64,000 nt of DNA from Pseudocercospora fijiensis CIRAD86 (GCF_000340215.1 NW_006921533.1:1658192-1722191), one strand, 5' to 3'; positions 34,588 through 46,529 are shown, counted from the stretch's first letter. A program made the numbers and translations. The notes: a model not told the origin generated them from the sequence alone.

Positions 34588-36945
34588 CTAATCCGACATT
34601 CTCCATTTCGGGAGCCACTTCAGGTGCTTCCATTGTTGATTAGATCCAACCATACCGAAGCATAAGGCTCGGAACAGCCAGAACATGAAGATGACGACTC
34701 CGTAGAGCGCCGTGTAGAGACCCCATTCCACCGGCTTCGGTAATCTGCTCGTACACCAGTCTATGCAGAAGCCGAATGTCAGGATTGCGAAGTAGAGTGC
34801 TGGGTAGTAGTGGTGCACGTAAGTCACACGTGCCATAGCAACGAATGGCAGGTAGTGAAGGAACCAGCCAATCACGGGGTATATGCCAGCGTACTGGAAT
34901 TGATCGATGTCCTTCCATGTGAGTTCGTCGAAGCCTCGCTGCCAGCGAATGGCATACCACGCGAACATGCCGATGAAGAAGAAGAGCGACGCCGTTGATG
35001 CCCAGTAGACGAACGGGTTGCCAAGCAGGTAGTACTTGACGTTCTTGTCGTCCCAACCGCACATGCGGAGACCGACGTTGAGAAGTGGCCACTGCCATGG
35101 CGCCGAAGCGAGATCGTCTTGTTTGTCTGGGTCAGGCACAAGCGCATTGTTCGAGGTCATCATGGCGACGTTGAGGTGGATGAAGTCGCGGAAGAAAGGC
35201 GATTTGTATGACCCAGGATCGCCAGCGGGGACTGAATATGCCATTAGTAAACCCAAACCATATGGTAGGAGATGTGCACTTACGCTTCTCGTTCCAATGT
35301 GACTCAACATTCCAGTGCGTGAACTTATCGCGAGGCCTGTTCTCCTTGACACAACTCGTCTCAATCTGCTTAAAACCCCACTGAGGAAGATTGACGTTTC
35401 CAGCGCGCAGGTAACAGCCAAGATCCTTGTGTTTGAGACGGAAAGAAGTGGTAAGTGTTCGGACTTTGGACCAATCGCGCGAAGCAGCATCATCGACCAC
35501 CTCAACGATCCAGTGGTCCTTGGTGTCGCCAATGGTCACATTTCCATAACAGGAAACTTCATAGTCAGCCTTGGTGACGGGAGCTGCAACTTGGTGAGAG
35601 TGGAGGTTGCGGCCGGTTTGAGCGTGTATCAAACGGATCACATCGCCGTTGCCAACGTATTTGATGGGAGCTTCGGGGTTGAACTCTGGCTCATTGCGAT
35701 TTGGATAGAAGAACCAGTCGTTGTTGGCGTCTTTGTGGTGGTAGCAGGTGATTTGCTGCTGGCCCGATCCTTCTGGATAGGTCTGGACGTGCGAGTGGAG
35801 AAGTCCTCCACCGTAGCCCATGTTCTTCAAAGTAGCGCGCGATCCGAATGCCACTTCCAGAGGGCTGTCTTTGCCCACTGCGGTCCCCTTAAGATTCGCC
35901 TGGAAGAGAGAAGACATCTGCGCGTCGCCGGGTCCGCTGTTCTCGAGAATCAAAAAGTGCATCCAGAATGAGAACATGTAGACGATCATGGGAATAACCA
36001 TCAGTCCGACCACGCGGAATGCAACGTGTGCTCCGAGCTCAAATTTGGGCATCTTAAGGTCGCCAAATTTGTTCCAGAGATCTTCGATGGTGTAGAGTCC
36101 TACCAGCGCAGTGCCAAACATACCAACCCACTTGACACTGCACACGCAACCGATAGAGATACCAGTCATGAACAGCCAGAAGCCCCACGATGGAGAAAAT
36201 GGATCATGTCTCTGGTTGTGGAACTTGGCCCAGGTGAAGACGGTGGTGAAGGTGAAGAACAGAAGCATGCTGTCCAGCAGGATGAATCTGCTGATGGTCG
36301 TGTAGCTGTTCTCAAACAGCACCATCAAGGTCACCAACCACACCGTCGATCTTCTGAAGTGCAGCTCTTTCGCAGTAAAGTAGGCCAGCGGGATGCAGAG
36401 AGCACCGAAAGCTGCGTTGAAAACGCGCATGAATTGGTAGTCCACATCCTCTGGATATGCCTCTCCGCTCTTGAACTCGAATGAACCATTGTATCCTGCG
36501 AGATAGCCTGATAGGCCGACAAGCATCTTTCCGAGCGGCGGGTGTACATCGAAGTAGAACTCGCGCTTGAGATAGTGTGATCCGAACTTGCCGAAATGTG
36601 CCTCGTCCCAGGTGACCATGTTGGAGAGGCCAATCTTCCACATGCGCGTGAAGAAGGCCAGTGCGGTGAAGATGATGGGTGCAATCACGAATTCATACTC
36701 GTCGAGGGTGTGGAGGAAGGAGTTGGTCTGTTCGAGGCATGTCAGTATTAGCAGGTGGCTTAAGCATGGGATTTCATCTTCTCATGCTGCGGGCAAGCGG
36801 TACGCACCTTCTGCTTGGTCTTTTCGTCGAGCTGCTTGTCGAGCTTGGCGGGCACGAAGGTGCCGTTGGGCTGGCCATAGCCTACGTTTCGTCTTCTGAG
36901 GTCGCCGGCGTCAATGCCTGTGGTGGTGGCATTCGGCGTCGCCAT
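34588..36945 (-). CDS. PMT2: PMT2-family protein O-mannosyltransferase
   Basis: Exons 36945-36808, 36727-35284 and 35231-34588 give 741 residues, the usual PMT2 size. It transfers mannose from dolichyl-phosphate-mannose to Ser/Thr of secretory proteins in the ER. Visible features are the catalytic TWDEAHFGKF loop after TM1, HPPLGK, and several helices. A luminal MIR region has three units (MGYGGGLLHSHVQTYPEGSG; IRLIHAQTGRNLHSHQV; FRLKHKDLGCYLRAG). C-terminal membrane helices end in a cytosolic WKHLKWLPKWRMSD tail. The 5' exon encodes the cytosolic N-terminus (46 residues) with donor GTGCGT. The subfamily assignment (PMT2 rather than PMT1/4) is by overall sequence character. Confidence 0.92.
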
Positions 36946-38107
36946 ACTGGGCGAGTGCAGACGCTGTGAATGCCTTGCTGTGATGCTGGAAAAGCGTTTG
37001 CAGGCGCAAGGATGGGCCGTGTCCGCGAAGGCTGTCTAGCTGGGCAGCCTTACTCGAGGCCAGGCCAGGCCCCTCGAACTGCTGGAAACTGGTTTAGGGA
37101 GCGAAGGTGAGATGTGAAGCGAGCGAGCGAAATTATTAGCGGACGCTTGCAAGCATCCGATGCGAAGGCAAGGTCGATGCAAATGTCGTTGACGGCGCCT
37201 CTGTGGCCAGCGTGCCTGCTGTCGGTGTATTCGACAGCTGTAAAGAGCAGCAATGCAAAGTGTAGGAGACGTACGCGGCTTCGCAGCTTGCAAGGGATTC
37301 GGCGGCGCTTGATCTGCTCTAGCGCCGCCCTTTTCTCGTGTTCTGTTTCAGCTCAACCAAGCAAACTGCAAAGACACGTTGACTTTTCGCTGCGCTAACT
37401 GCTGAGTGCTGGTAAGTTGTCGCAAGAAATGCGTGTCGGTCGCGATCGGCCTCAGGTCCGCGATATCAATGGCAGATGTTCACACCGACAAGGATGCGCG
37501 AGGCAAGAAAGTTCCAGATCGTGACAATCGCGACAGGGCTGCGTGTATGAATGGGCCGTGCACGACTCAAGCATGTGACACTTTACAACAGCGGCTAGCA
37601 GCGCTTCGCACAGCGCACACAGTTACTGCCCCTATCTGCAGACCTGTATCCACTACGATCCTACGTTGCCGAGAAGCATTGAAGCACGAAAGATATGTCA
37701 TCCAAAAAAGGGTCATTCACTAGCAATCTGTCCAATGGGGTAAGAGTCGGGGGGTATCTCATGCAATTCCAAGCTCCATGCCGTAAATTCATCCAATCCA
37801 TCATATTCCAACATCACTCTATTAGTGAAGGTCCGGCCGAACAATCTTCTGTGGCCTGACACACGCAGCTGAATATCCTCCTCTCAGCCAGCCCTACATC
37901 CATCGTCCTGTGCTGTGACTGATGTCCATGCGCTCGTTACAAGTCGTAATCGTCATAAACCAAGGCAAGCTGCCAGAGCAAGCCATGCTGAAATCCTCCA
38001 AAGCTATGAACGCCATGCTTGTGTAAATGAAAAGGGTCGCGGTCCAGTCTGATTCAAATGCGATGCGAGATAATGAGGAAATTTCTGAGCCAGGCTCCAG
38101 TCGAGAA
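36946..38107. other. gene-free stretch
   Basis: About 1.16 kb upstream of PMT2 and downstream of the SWIRM gene. Only short overlapping frames; it contains the PMT2 promoter. Confidence 0.5.
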
Positions 38108-39352
38108 TTATTTGGTTGCTTCTTCCAAACGTCCTTGGAACCATTTCTCGTTAAACCAACCAACATTGTTGAAAGCCTCCCACAACCTGCTGGCCTTGTT
38201 GACGTCAATGCTCGTACACGCTTGCGCAGATGTCTTGTTGAACTCCTTGTTCTCTTTGAAATGCTCAAGGCGTGCTTCGAAGATACGGCGCTTGCTCATC
38301 AGGTATTGTGCACATTTGAGTCGCAGTGTGCTTGCGAGCTTGAACTCTTCGGGATGCAGATGTTCTCGATCGGGATCTTCGTCCAAGTTCAGGCGGTGCC
38401 CATTGGTCCAAGCGGCGTTCAACTCCCGGCCATTGAGGGAACTAGCCGGCGGCGCATAGTCGGGAATGGCCTGCCAGTTGAGGTCTTTGCCGTTAACATT
38501 CTTAGAAGGCGGAGCGCGAGTGCGTGGCTTGGGCTGTGAGGCCGGTGGGAGTGCTCCAGCTGACACATCGGGGGTCGATGCCTGTCGACGATGACGCTTG
38601 GCTGGTGACTCGCTCTGGATTACAGGCAATGAGTCATCGCCATTGGCCTTTGGTGGCGGAATTCGTGCCACTTTTGACTTCGGTGTCGTTGCCGTGACTG
38701 CGGGTTTCTCGATGCGAGTTCTACCCAGAGATGAGAGTAGCTGGTTTGTGTAGAAGTCCCGACGACCAGCGCGACTTGCACTTGGAGGTGGTAGTTTTCG
38801 CGCCTCTCGTGCTTCCTTCTGTAGACGTTCTCGCTTCGCATTCTGCGCCCCGATGTAGTTGACGTAGTCCATGCCGTAAGTACTGAGGAGTTCGACTGGT
38901 CCAATGGGTCTGGTGTTCGTTTGCCGGGCTTTGGTCTCGCTTGGAGTGACAACGACAGCAGGTGCGTCTGGAAGTTCTTCAAGGTGGACTACCGGACTGT
39001 TGCCAGAAGGTGGTGTTGTTGGGAATGAGCTCGCCTCGCTGGCAGGGCTACTATCCCGTGATCGCCACTGATGCACGCCTTGCTCGAACAACGGCTTGTC
39101 TGCATTTATAGCGTGCTCATTCTTGCTGTCCGGGTACAGCACTGGGTCGTTTTGCGAGAAGGCGCCTTCTGTTGTCGGAAACGATCTGAATTCTGGCGAT
39201 GCTGGCGGAGAGGCCGTCTGAACTGGCGCTAGAGGGGCGATGCTCTGTGTGAAACTGTCCACGGTCGACTCCTCAGGCGTCAACAATTGTGGTATCGGCA
39301 GGGTCTTGGGTTTATTGGGCTCTTGTCCTGGTTGCGACAACTCCATAGTCAT
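38108..39352 (-). CDS. SWIRM-domain chromatin-associated protein (Fun19/Laf-like)
   Basis: Single-exon protein of 414 residues. The last 95 residues form a SWIRM domain: HPEEFKLASTLRLKCAQYL, MSKRRIFEARLEHFKENKEF, then VNKASRLWEAFNNVGW. This is close in style to yeast Fun19 and fission yeast Laf proteins, which associate with histone deacetylase or SAGA-type complexes. The upstream 300 residues are Pro/Ser/Thr-rich and probably disordered, with a conserved patch (GPVELLSTYGMDYVNYIGAQ) before a basic helix. The start at 39352 is the first of two close ATGs (the other is at 39346). The complex it joins is inferred. Confidence 0.85.
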   Translation of the reverse strand: MTMELSQPGQEPNKPKTLPIPQLLTPEESTVDSFTQSIAPLAPVQTASPPASPEFRSFPTTEGAFSQNDPVLYPDSKNEHAINADKPLFEQGVHQWRSRDSSPASEASSFPTTPPSGNSPVVHLEELPDAPAVVVTPSETKARQTNTRPIGPVELLSTYGMDYVNYIGAQNAKRERLQKEAREARKLPPPSASRAGRRDFYTNQLLSSLGRTRIEKPAVTATTPKSKVARIPPPKANGDDSLPVIQSESPAKRHRRQASTPDVSAGALPPASQPKPRTRAPPSKNVNGKDLNWQAIPDYAPPASSLNGRELNAAWTNGHRLNLDEDPDREHLHPEEFKLASTLRLKCAQYLMSKRRIFEARLEHFKENKEFNKTSAQACTSIDVNKASRLWEAFNNVGWFNEKWFQGRLEEATK

Positions 39353-41238
39353 CAGATCTTTGCGTCGCGTTGCGATAGTACAGTAGCGGTGGTGAGTCTC
39401 GAGATGTGGAAGAGTGGCGGATGTCAGACTTATAGCGAGGCAGTGGGTGGCGAAGGGCGGTCGCGATTGGTGTTGTCTGCCTTGGCTTATGGAGATGTCG
39501 TCCGTCTAAATCCGTGTGCGTGGAATTGCGTCGAAGCGTAATACGAGGTCGGGGGGCAGTTATAGTTAAAGAATGGAGGGAGATTGTCCTCAGATTAGTA
39601 GCTGTGGAATAGAATATTCCTTGGTATTATGACTGTTCGCGCTAGGCTGCTGAGTAGCAGTGGCACAGTATTGGGCGAGACAGAAGGAGTGTTTGGTGGA
39701 GGGTTGGAGGTTGAAACAGCAGGCTGCAGGCTGCAGCGCTGATGACAGCAGTGTGATGATCGACTTACACGGGCGGACAAACCTGAGCAGGCCAGGCAGG
39801 GAGGGACTCAGACAGGTCAGTGGCAATGGAGGAAGGGCCTCCATTGGGAGTGCGCATGGCAGGAGTCAGGCTCTGCGACAAGGCGCTGCGCTGACAGTTG
39901 CAGGCCCGCTCGGAACTGGGTAGAGAATGGGCGAACGTTCGTGGGCTGGCAAATCAGCAGCGCGCAAGTGACGCGCAAATGTGACCGGTGTTGGCGCATT
40001 GGGTAGGGAGCTCTCCAGCTGGCAGAGGGCCTTGTGATGGGTGACTCATTGCAGCAAAAACAAGAGTGGTCAGGACGAGGACGGAGAGCCTTCCTGTCAG
40101 GTTCCCCACGCTCGCTCGCTCGCCACATCCACATTGGCATTGGCATTGGCATTGGCATCCCGAGTGGCGGGTGACGGCGCTGCCGATGATTCCACGACTC
40201 TGATACATATGTACAGTACATCTCTGCCATGACCGCTCAGCACTCGCAGTCGCCATCGTCGGCGCGTGGCAGGCGTGGACAATGGGCAGTGGGCGTTACG
40301 TCCAGCTCACCTCACAGGTCATCTGTTTGCGTGATCGACTGGCTCCCAAGGGCGAGGCACACCCACAGGAGCATCTAGTCACCGGTGCGCAGCAGGCGTC
40401 CGCACGACAGCTCGCAAAGGTGCTCGCTTACGAGCGGCATTACAGCTCCCTCCTTTGTCCCATCGCGCCCTCGTTGCTCGAGCCATCGCTGAGCATCCAT
40501 CTCTGAATGCCGCACCACCAGCCGAATGGCTCCAAAGGTACAGTACCTCCGCGCGGGTTCTTCGCTTGCCATGGATGATGTTCCAGCTGAGGGTACCATC
40601 AGCATTGACAAGCCTGCCCTTGTGACAGCCATTGATGATCAGGCGCTCCGAGGCACCGGCACTGCGCAGTTGGCATGTGAATGCCCCGTTGTGTCCACGC
40701 GCACCGATCATGCTGCCCAATGCGCTCGAGATGTTTCAAGCATGCATGGCCGCTGGCCGTCTTCAGCAGCTGTTGCGTTGGCTCAGGAGTGCAATGCGAC
40801 ACCGCCAGCTGCTGTCTCGTGAGCCGAGAGCCTCCTGCTTCTCTCCCCGGAATGCCTTGCTTGTTGCGTTTCAACATCTCAGACGTGCGGCTCCGTCGCG
40901 TGTGCTAAAATAAGACCCTGACCTACAGCACATGCATTAACTCCATGCTCGACTCTCAATGTTCGAGGCTGTCTAGAACTACTTCGTCGTCCATCAGCTC
41001 GAACATCTCGAGGTGATGACAAGGGCACGCAATAGTAAGGGTGGTGAATGTGTCCTAGCGATCGCAGCAGAGAGCTTCTTGCAACCGAAGCCATCTTCGT
41101 AGAGACTGTGCTGCGCGTAAGGGCTTCGCTTTCACACTTTCCTCCAGACTCGCAAAAGGCGGCCTCAGTGTCTCTCCCGTTTCCTTAGAACGAATTGACA
41201 CCTACGCGCGGCGCGGGATGTGAGAAGCGACTGCGCAC
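39353..41238. other. long gene-free stretch
   Basis: Almost 1.9 kb between the divergent SWIRM and SWIM genes. Short frames occur on both strands without domains. It contains the hexanucleotide microsatellite at 40132-40158. Confidence 0.5.
40132..40158. repeat. CATTGG hexanucleotide microsatellite
   Basis: Four and a half perfect copies of CATTGG in an intergenic region. No function is implied. Confidence 0.9.
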
Positions 41239-41802
41239 ATGGATGGCCGTCGCATGGTGACAGCTCTGGTCAACTCAGTACCAAACACAGCAGCCGCAGA
41301 CCACATCTCAAACCCGCTACGAGATCTACCACAAGAGGCTCGCAACATCTTCCTGACACTGTACGCACTATTCGGGAAAGAACTACTCCCAGCGCTCGAC
41401 CTTCTAGATCGTAGCCTGGTCACTCGGCTACACACCTCATCCGGCGAAGAACATACATGCAAGCTATATCTCGTCCGCTCAGCACAACCACAAACAAGTA
41501 GAAACACACCATACCAACACACGAACTACTACGAAGTCCGCCTAAACGCCTGGACCTGTTCTTGTCCAGCCTTTGCATTCTCGGCCTTTCCAGCAACAGA
41601 AGCACCAGACCGCTCAATCAACACCAATAACGAGGAGCGATGGACATTCGGAGGCCTCACACTAGGTTCGGACATGCCCGTATGTAAGCACCTCCTGGCC
41701 TGCGTGCTTGTCGAGCATTGCCAGATGTTCTCGCATTTCGTCGAGGAGAAGCAAATCACGATGGAGGACATGGCAGGCTGGGCTGCTGGGTGGGGCGACT
41801 GA
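41239..41802 (+). CDS. SWIM zinc-finger protein, Sws1/Shu2-like
   Basis: Single-exon protein of 187 residues. A SWIM-type zinc finger (CxCx(n)CxH) is present: WTCSCPAFAF supplies the CxC and MPVCKHLLACVLVEH supplies the CxH. The spacing between the pairs includes a variable loop. Overall length and layout fit Sws1/Shu2, which pairs with Rad51 paralogues in the Shu complex and promotes homologous recombination repair. An N-terminal helical region (RNIFLTLYALFGKELLPAL) precedes the finger, as in Sws1. SWIM domains occur elsewhere, so the Shu role is probable rather than proven. Confidence 0.75.
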   Translation: MDGRRMVTALVNSVPNTAAADHISNPLRDLPQEARNIFLTLYALFGKELLPALDLLDRSLVTRLHTSSGEEHTCKLYLVRSAQPQTSRNTPYQHTNYYEVRLNAWTCSCPAFAFSAFPATEAPDRSINTNNEERWTFGGLTLGSDMPVCKHLLACVLVEHCQMFSHFVEEKQITMEDMAGWAAGWGD

Positions 41803-42366
41803 GACTGAGGCATACTTGCAGGGAAGGCAACCATTGGGTTTGATGCAGCGCAGATGTGGCAGGGCGTAGGCGACGTGGCTCGAGAAGATGTTGAGGATTG
41901 GGACCTACTGAGCCAGCGCCATTGAGAGGCCGCCAAGCAGAGTGCAATCCTTTGCGACTTGGTCAAGCTGCGTCATGCCAGGTCTGGAAGCACTGCCTGG
42001 CGTTCTATGAGTTGCGAGAATATCAGGGCATCCTGCGCGTGACCCGCCAGTCGCATGGAAAAGGCAAGCAACCCAAGGCTACTGGGTCTCGCTGGACATA
42101 TTGATCATGCAATGCTTTCGTCTCATTTCGTCTTCAGCTTCCTGCTGCTGGTTGCAGGTTCCAGGGCTAGCTCTTTGAGCAATCACCAACAGCACAAGCT
42201 GTCTGCTCGTATCCACTGATAATGTACATATTCGACATGTATCCAGCTTCATTGCGCTGGCCATACCAGCGCCTTGCTTGCCTCACTAGTGCCCATGATG
42301 CTCCAGACGCCGTCTATGCTTGCACGCCGTGAGTGATCGCTCTTCCCACTCGTGTCTAAATTTTGT
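41803..42366. other. intergenic spacer between convergent genes
   Basis: About 560 bp containing the 3' ends of the SWIM gene and of RPN8. No coding signal recognised. Confidence 0.5.
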
Positions 42367-43587
42367 CTAGCTCTTCTTCTTACCCTTCTCATCCTTCTTC
42401 ACATCCTCAGTTGCCTCCTTGTCGGTCTTCTCAGACTTTCCATTCAGCATCAGCTTATCATCCTTCTTCACGTCCGTCTCCTTCTTGTCTTCATCTTTCT
42501 TCGCATCCTCGTCTTCTTGCTGTCTCTTGTTTTGTATCTTGTTCTCGATCAAATCGTGGAAGGCGGTGATGGCTCGAATTAAGCTGGAGAGGTAGATCGA
42601 CATGAGCTGATCGTTCGTCTTGGTCGACATGGCGCGCGCAAGCTCGGAGTTCTCTGACGAACCGCCAGAAACACCAACGGCGCCATTTACCAAGCCGTTG
42701 ATTGAAGGCAGGTCCTTTCCAGCGGTCTTGGGCGTCGAGAGGTTGGGCAGGAGGTTGAACACGTCTTGGAGGTTGCCAAGAATGGCATGATTGACGGGAA
42801 GATCGCCGTCGAGGACTCTCTGAAGGTACTTGCCGATATCCTGTAACCGCAGATGAAGACCTTGTAATGACTCGAGCTGTGATGTTATGCGCGTGCTGAG
42901 AGTGCCTACTGCCACATCGCGAATGTCTCGTAGAAGGTGCTCGACGCCGATTTCTTCTGCTTCTTCTGCCTCGATGGTGCTCGGTGTGTGCACAAAAGTC
43001 TTGGCCGTGGTCGTTCCATCCTGGACAAAAGTCAGCCGCCATACGTATCTTCTACTGTTGTATTTCCCCATACATCCTTGATTTCTTCCACAGCAAAGTA
43101 TGCATCGGTCGGTACCCCGACATCCTTCGGTTGCACATCTATGATGACCAGAAGAGGATTCGGGGTGTATCGCTTGAAGAGCTCGTTGATCTCAAGATCA
43201 CTCGCCCTCAGCTTGGGTCCAGAGTGGTACCATCCGATCAGCTTTTCGCGCGCGTTGACTTTCTTGAACATATCGTTCATTGACTCGACATAATTGTGGT
43301 CCAGGAACCATACCGAGGGGTCCTTCTCGTCTTCTTCGAAAGGCACTGCACAATATGTGTTAGACAGCATCAATACCCGGTATCTTGATGATTCTCGCCG
43401 CACCTGCGAAGCTGTTTGATACTCTCACGCTCTTTCCATCATTCTGTCCAAGCAAAACTCCAACAACACGTTTCCGCGTGCCCTTTGCTGACCGGCCATA
43501 GTGATCTGCTGCAGAGAGGAGGACGAGAGGTGCCACGGAAACGGTTCGGTTGACCAGCTGCAGCGTTTCTGCTGTGGTCGCAGGCAT
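42367..43587 (-). CDS. RPN8: 26S proteasome regulatory subunit Rpn8 (MPN domain)
   Basis: Exons 43587-43404, 43345-43074 and 43020-42367 with 58- and 53-nt introns (CTAAC and CTGAC branch sites) give 369 residues. The MPN domain runs from [20 protein letters not shown] through [18 protein letters not shown]. The JAMM zinc ligands of Rpn11 are absent, as expected for the inactive MPN partner Rpn8/PSMD7. The helical C-terminal half ([20 protein letters not shown]) dimerises with Rpn11 in the lid. The tail is a Lys/Asp/Glu-rich extension ([14 protein letters not shown]). This is a single-copy core gene and the splice phases are consistent throughout. Confidence 0.95.
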
Positions 43588-43926
43588 CTTGGAGGGTGGC
43601 TGTATCTCCAGCTATCTTTCTTTGGCGATGGATAGCTGTGCAGAAAGTGTTGGCGAAGATCTCGTGATGGTGGTTGATGTGCTTGGTTTGTAGCTTAGAT
43701 GAACTACCTAGCGACGCAACTCAAAGGTGCCTTGCGCCTTCCAAGGTCTGTGCTGTGCTCTCCGAGATCCGATTTCACCACGTCCAATTTCACGAAATCA
43801 CCAACAACTCCGACTCCTGGTTTCGCGCGACGCGTCTGCCTCGTGCTTACTGCCTGATTATGGAGGGCACATAATATTACAATTGTTCACAACTGTGGTT
43901 CTGCCAACATCCTGCAAGCACAAAAA
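43588..43926. promoter_or_regulatory. shared divergent promoter region
   Basis: A 339-bp spacer between the starts of RPN8 and the HD-domain gene. The proteasome-associated element recognised by yeast Rpn4 was not seen. Confidence 0.4.
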
Positions 43927-44616
43927 ATGGCCATCGACACTTCGAGCAACCCTGCCAACGGCACAACTCAATCCGAGATTGAGTCTACCGCACTCTATCA
44001 GAATGTCTACAACTACGTTGAGAAATACATGTCCCGATACGATGCATCTCATGACTTCAACCACATACTGCGAGTCCTTGAGCTGTCCAAACGCATCTTA
44101 GCCGAAGAGCTCAAGACCAATCCGACCAAGCGGCTGCGAAAGGATGCCGTGGTGCTTGGAGCTCTGCTTCACGATGTCGGAGACAAGAAATACACGCAAC
44201 CTGGAGAGAATTCAGAACAGCTGGTTTCCAATCTGCTGACCAAAAACGGCTGCTCTCCAATATTTGTGGCAAAAATTGCCATGATAGTAGAGAATGTCTC
44301 GTACAGCAATGAGACCAAGCGACCCCAGCTGGTCAAAGCTATCATCGCATCGCATCCAGAACTCGCGATTGTACAGGATGCGGACCGTCTTGATGCCATC
44401 GGCGCTGTTGGAATTGGCAGAGTCTTTGCTTTTGGAGCGGTGAAGGGAGCAGATCGCGGGTTGCAAGGCAGCATTGATCACTTCGATGATAAGCTTTTGA
44501 AGCTGGAGAACATGATGAAGACGGAGACCGGAAGACGACTTGCTCGTGAGAGAACGGAAAGGTTAAGGCAGTTCAAGGAGTGGTGGAACGAAGAGAACGA
44601 GATGCTCGCGCAGTAG
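43927..44616 (+). CDS. HD-domain metal-dependent phosphohydrolase
   Basis: Single-exon protein of 229 residues; start context AAAAATGGC. The HD signature is complete: ASHDFNHILRVLEL (first His), ALLHDVGDKKY (the HD pair at 82-83) and IVQDADRLDAIGAVGIGR (last Asp). This matches the YedJ-like group of HD hydrolases, which act on nucleotides or related phosphates; the substrate is unknown. No targeting signal, so probably cytosolic. Confidence 0.9.
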   Translation: MAIDTSSNPANGTTQSEIESTALYQNVYNYVEKYMSRYDASHDFNHILRVLELSKRILAEELKTNPTKRLRKDAVVLGALLHDVGDKKYTQPGENSEQLVSNLLTKNGCSPIFVAKIAMIVENVSYSNETKRPQLVKAIIASHPELAIVQDADRLDAIGAVGIGRVFAFGAVKGADRGLQGSIDHFDDKLLKLENMMKTETGRRLARERTERLRQFKEWWNEENEMLAQ

Positions 44617-45201
44617 AGAACTTCGACGCCTTATATGTTGCATACAAGGCTTCAGGGGCTCGTTGCATGCTGGAGCAGTCCAAATTTTCCACTTTCAGGC
44701 TTTAATGACCAAGTCTTCTGAGCGGTCTGATGGTTACAGCAGATACTTTTCTTGATCAATGTTCATGAATCTCAACGCGACAAAGTGATCGGAGCTTCTC
44801 CAGTTTTTTGAACCTTATCATTTGTGGGTGAAGTTTCATCCTCAGCTCATCACATTTTCAAGTCGCCGTCGATGATAAGTGCGAAAATTATTCAGTAACA
44901 TGTCTTTGATATTTCGCTGTATTACACTCAGAAGTGTGAGCTTCCTGTTCATGGGTGGCCGCAGCGCAGCAGAGTGGCAGCAAACACACAATTTGTCATT
45001 ATTTTGCGCTCCTCCCAGTCTGTTCAGCAGCTATTGTGTCAGTGCTGAGGGAGTACGCGATTCAGTTCTCGTTCAGACGTTGAGGCCAAGGATTGATACA
45101 CAGTACTCCAGTCAGGCCAGCGAACGGTGAAGTGCTCGGCACTACACCTCAGACGCGGTCCTCTGGAGGACTACAGGTTACGTCCTGGTACCATGCTCCT
45201 C
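44617..45201. other. intergenic spacer between convergent genes
   Basis: About 585 bp between the HD-hydrolase stop and the end of the Ras-like gene. No coding signal recognised. Confidence 0.5.
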
Positions 45202-46139
45202 TCAAGTCAATATACTCTGCAGTTTCCTAGAGATGTGGCCCTTGGTCCCCAAGAAGCTCAATGACGAGCTTCTTCCATTAGAGACTGGCTGCGCCGGACG
45301 TTGCCTCCTCAGCCTCATAAGTATTCGCTGGGCCTTAGAACGCCGTCGATCTTCGATGCCAACATCGGAGGATCTGATATCAGTCAGCCTGGAGAACGTT
45401 GATTTATCTTGGAGCACCTACATGGACCTGCGATCCTCTTGCTCAATCACTACTGGCGCTGTGAGCCATCGAGGTCCAGCCTCATCCAGTATACGATTCA
45501 GCAAGATATGTCCCAGCATATCTACCACAACTTCATCGCCTGTACCTTTTCCAGTCAAAGCAGACATCTGCAAGAAAAGTGCTCCGAAGCTCTGGGCAAA
45601 TGCGTCGGCTTCATGCATTGAGACTGTCCAGTCACCTCGCCATCGGTCGATGCGATTCGCTATCACAAAAACGGTATTGCTTCGAGCTTGACGTCTTGGT
45701 ATTCGTCTTCTTTTGACGTAGACTTGCCGTAACTTGTCTAGTAGATCGAACGACTCGCGACGAGTCACGTCGTATACCAGAAAGCATGCTTCATTTGGCC
45801 GGACATATTCGAGCAGCTCTGCCTCTGACATATCACAGACATCGCCCTGTATTAAATCGAATTGTAGATGAACATCCTTGCCCTGAATTGTGACATGTTT
45901 GTGCCACTCAAGCTCGACTGTGGGTGAGTCTCTCGAGCCGTCGATTACGCAACCATAGCACAGCTAAGTAGCAGGATGAGCGGAAGCAGAGAGCTGTGAT
46001 GGAAGGAACTCACCCGCTGGAGTATGCTGCGCTTCCCTACGCCGTCTGAGCCCAATACCGCAATTTTGACAGTAGGGACCTGCTCGTAGCTCCAAAGATA
46101 CTTTCGAACTCTTGCCGCTTCTTCATGAGTGATGGACAT
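45202..46139 (-). CDS. atypical Ras-like small GTPase without CAAX tail
   Basis: Exons 46139-46014, 45963-45422 and 45373-45202 give 279 residues. The introns are 50 and 48 nt; the second has CTGAC and ATATCAG. The Ras fold is recognisable but the motifs are altered. G1 is GSDGVGKR (30-37), with Arg where Ser/Thr normally binds magnesium. The position of DTAGQE reads FDLIQGD. G4 is NRID and G5 is SALTG. Exon 3 adds a basic, Ser-rich C-terminus (RRSKAQRILMRLRRQRP) with no prenylation box. The protein may bind nucleotide weakly or be a pseudo-GTPase. The ATG at 46139 is the first in frame. If exon 3 is not used, the frame stops at 45418. Confidence 0.7.
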
Positions 46140-46529
46140 GTCTTGCTTCTGACTTGATGAATTCCCCAAGCATTCAGAGGAAGTCGGGATATTTCAGAGA
46201 GACGATGCTCAGCACGAGAGCATTGCAGGGTCCCATTCTAGAACCCTGATTCTGCATGATTCCTTCCTGCAATCTGTGCTGTGGCTGTCAACAACGGCCG
46301 GCGGCGTGTTCGAGGTATGCTCATCATAACGGTCACAAAGGTTGAATCAACATTTGAAGCGAGTTCTGTGCGGGAGGCTTGAAATGGGCGAACAAGGGTC
46401 AAATCTGGAAACCTCGGCTCGGAAGTCTGATGCTCCTTCATGCCTGTCGCTGATGCTTTCATCTCCACCTTCGTCTCTACGATAAACGACATCTGATATT
46501 GCACGGGTCCTGGGCCGGCAGCAGGCGCC
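46140..46529. promoter_or_regulatory. shared divergent promoter region
   Basis: A 390-bp spacer between the starts of the Ras-like gene and PEX16. No specific site identified. Confidence 0.4.

Noticed and set aside
40526..40913. Cluster of short overlapping frames on both strands
   Set aside because: Typical of GC-balanced non-coding DNA. None has a domain or a consistent splice pattern.
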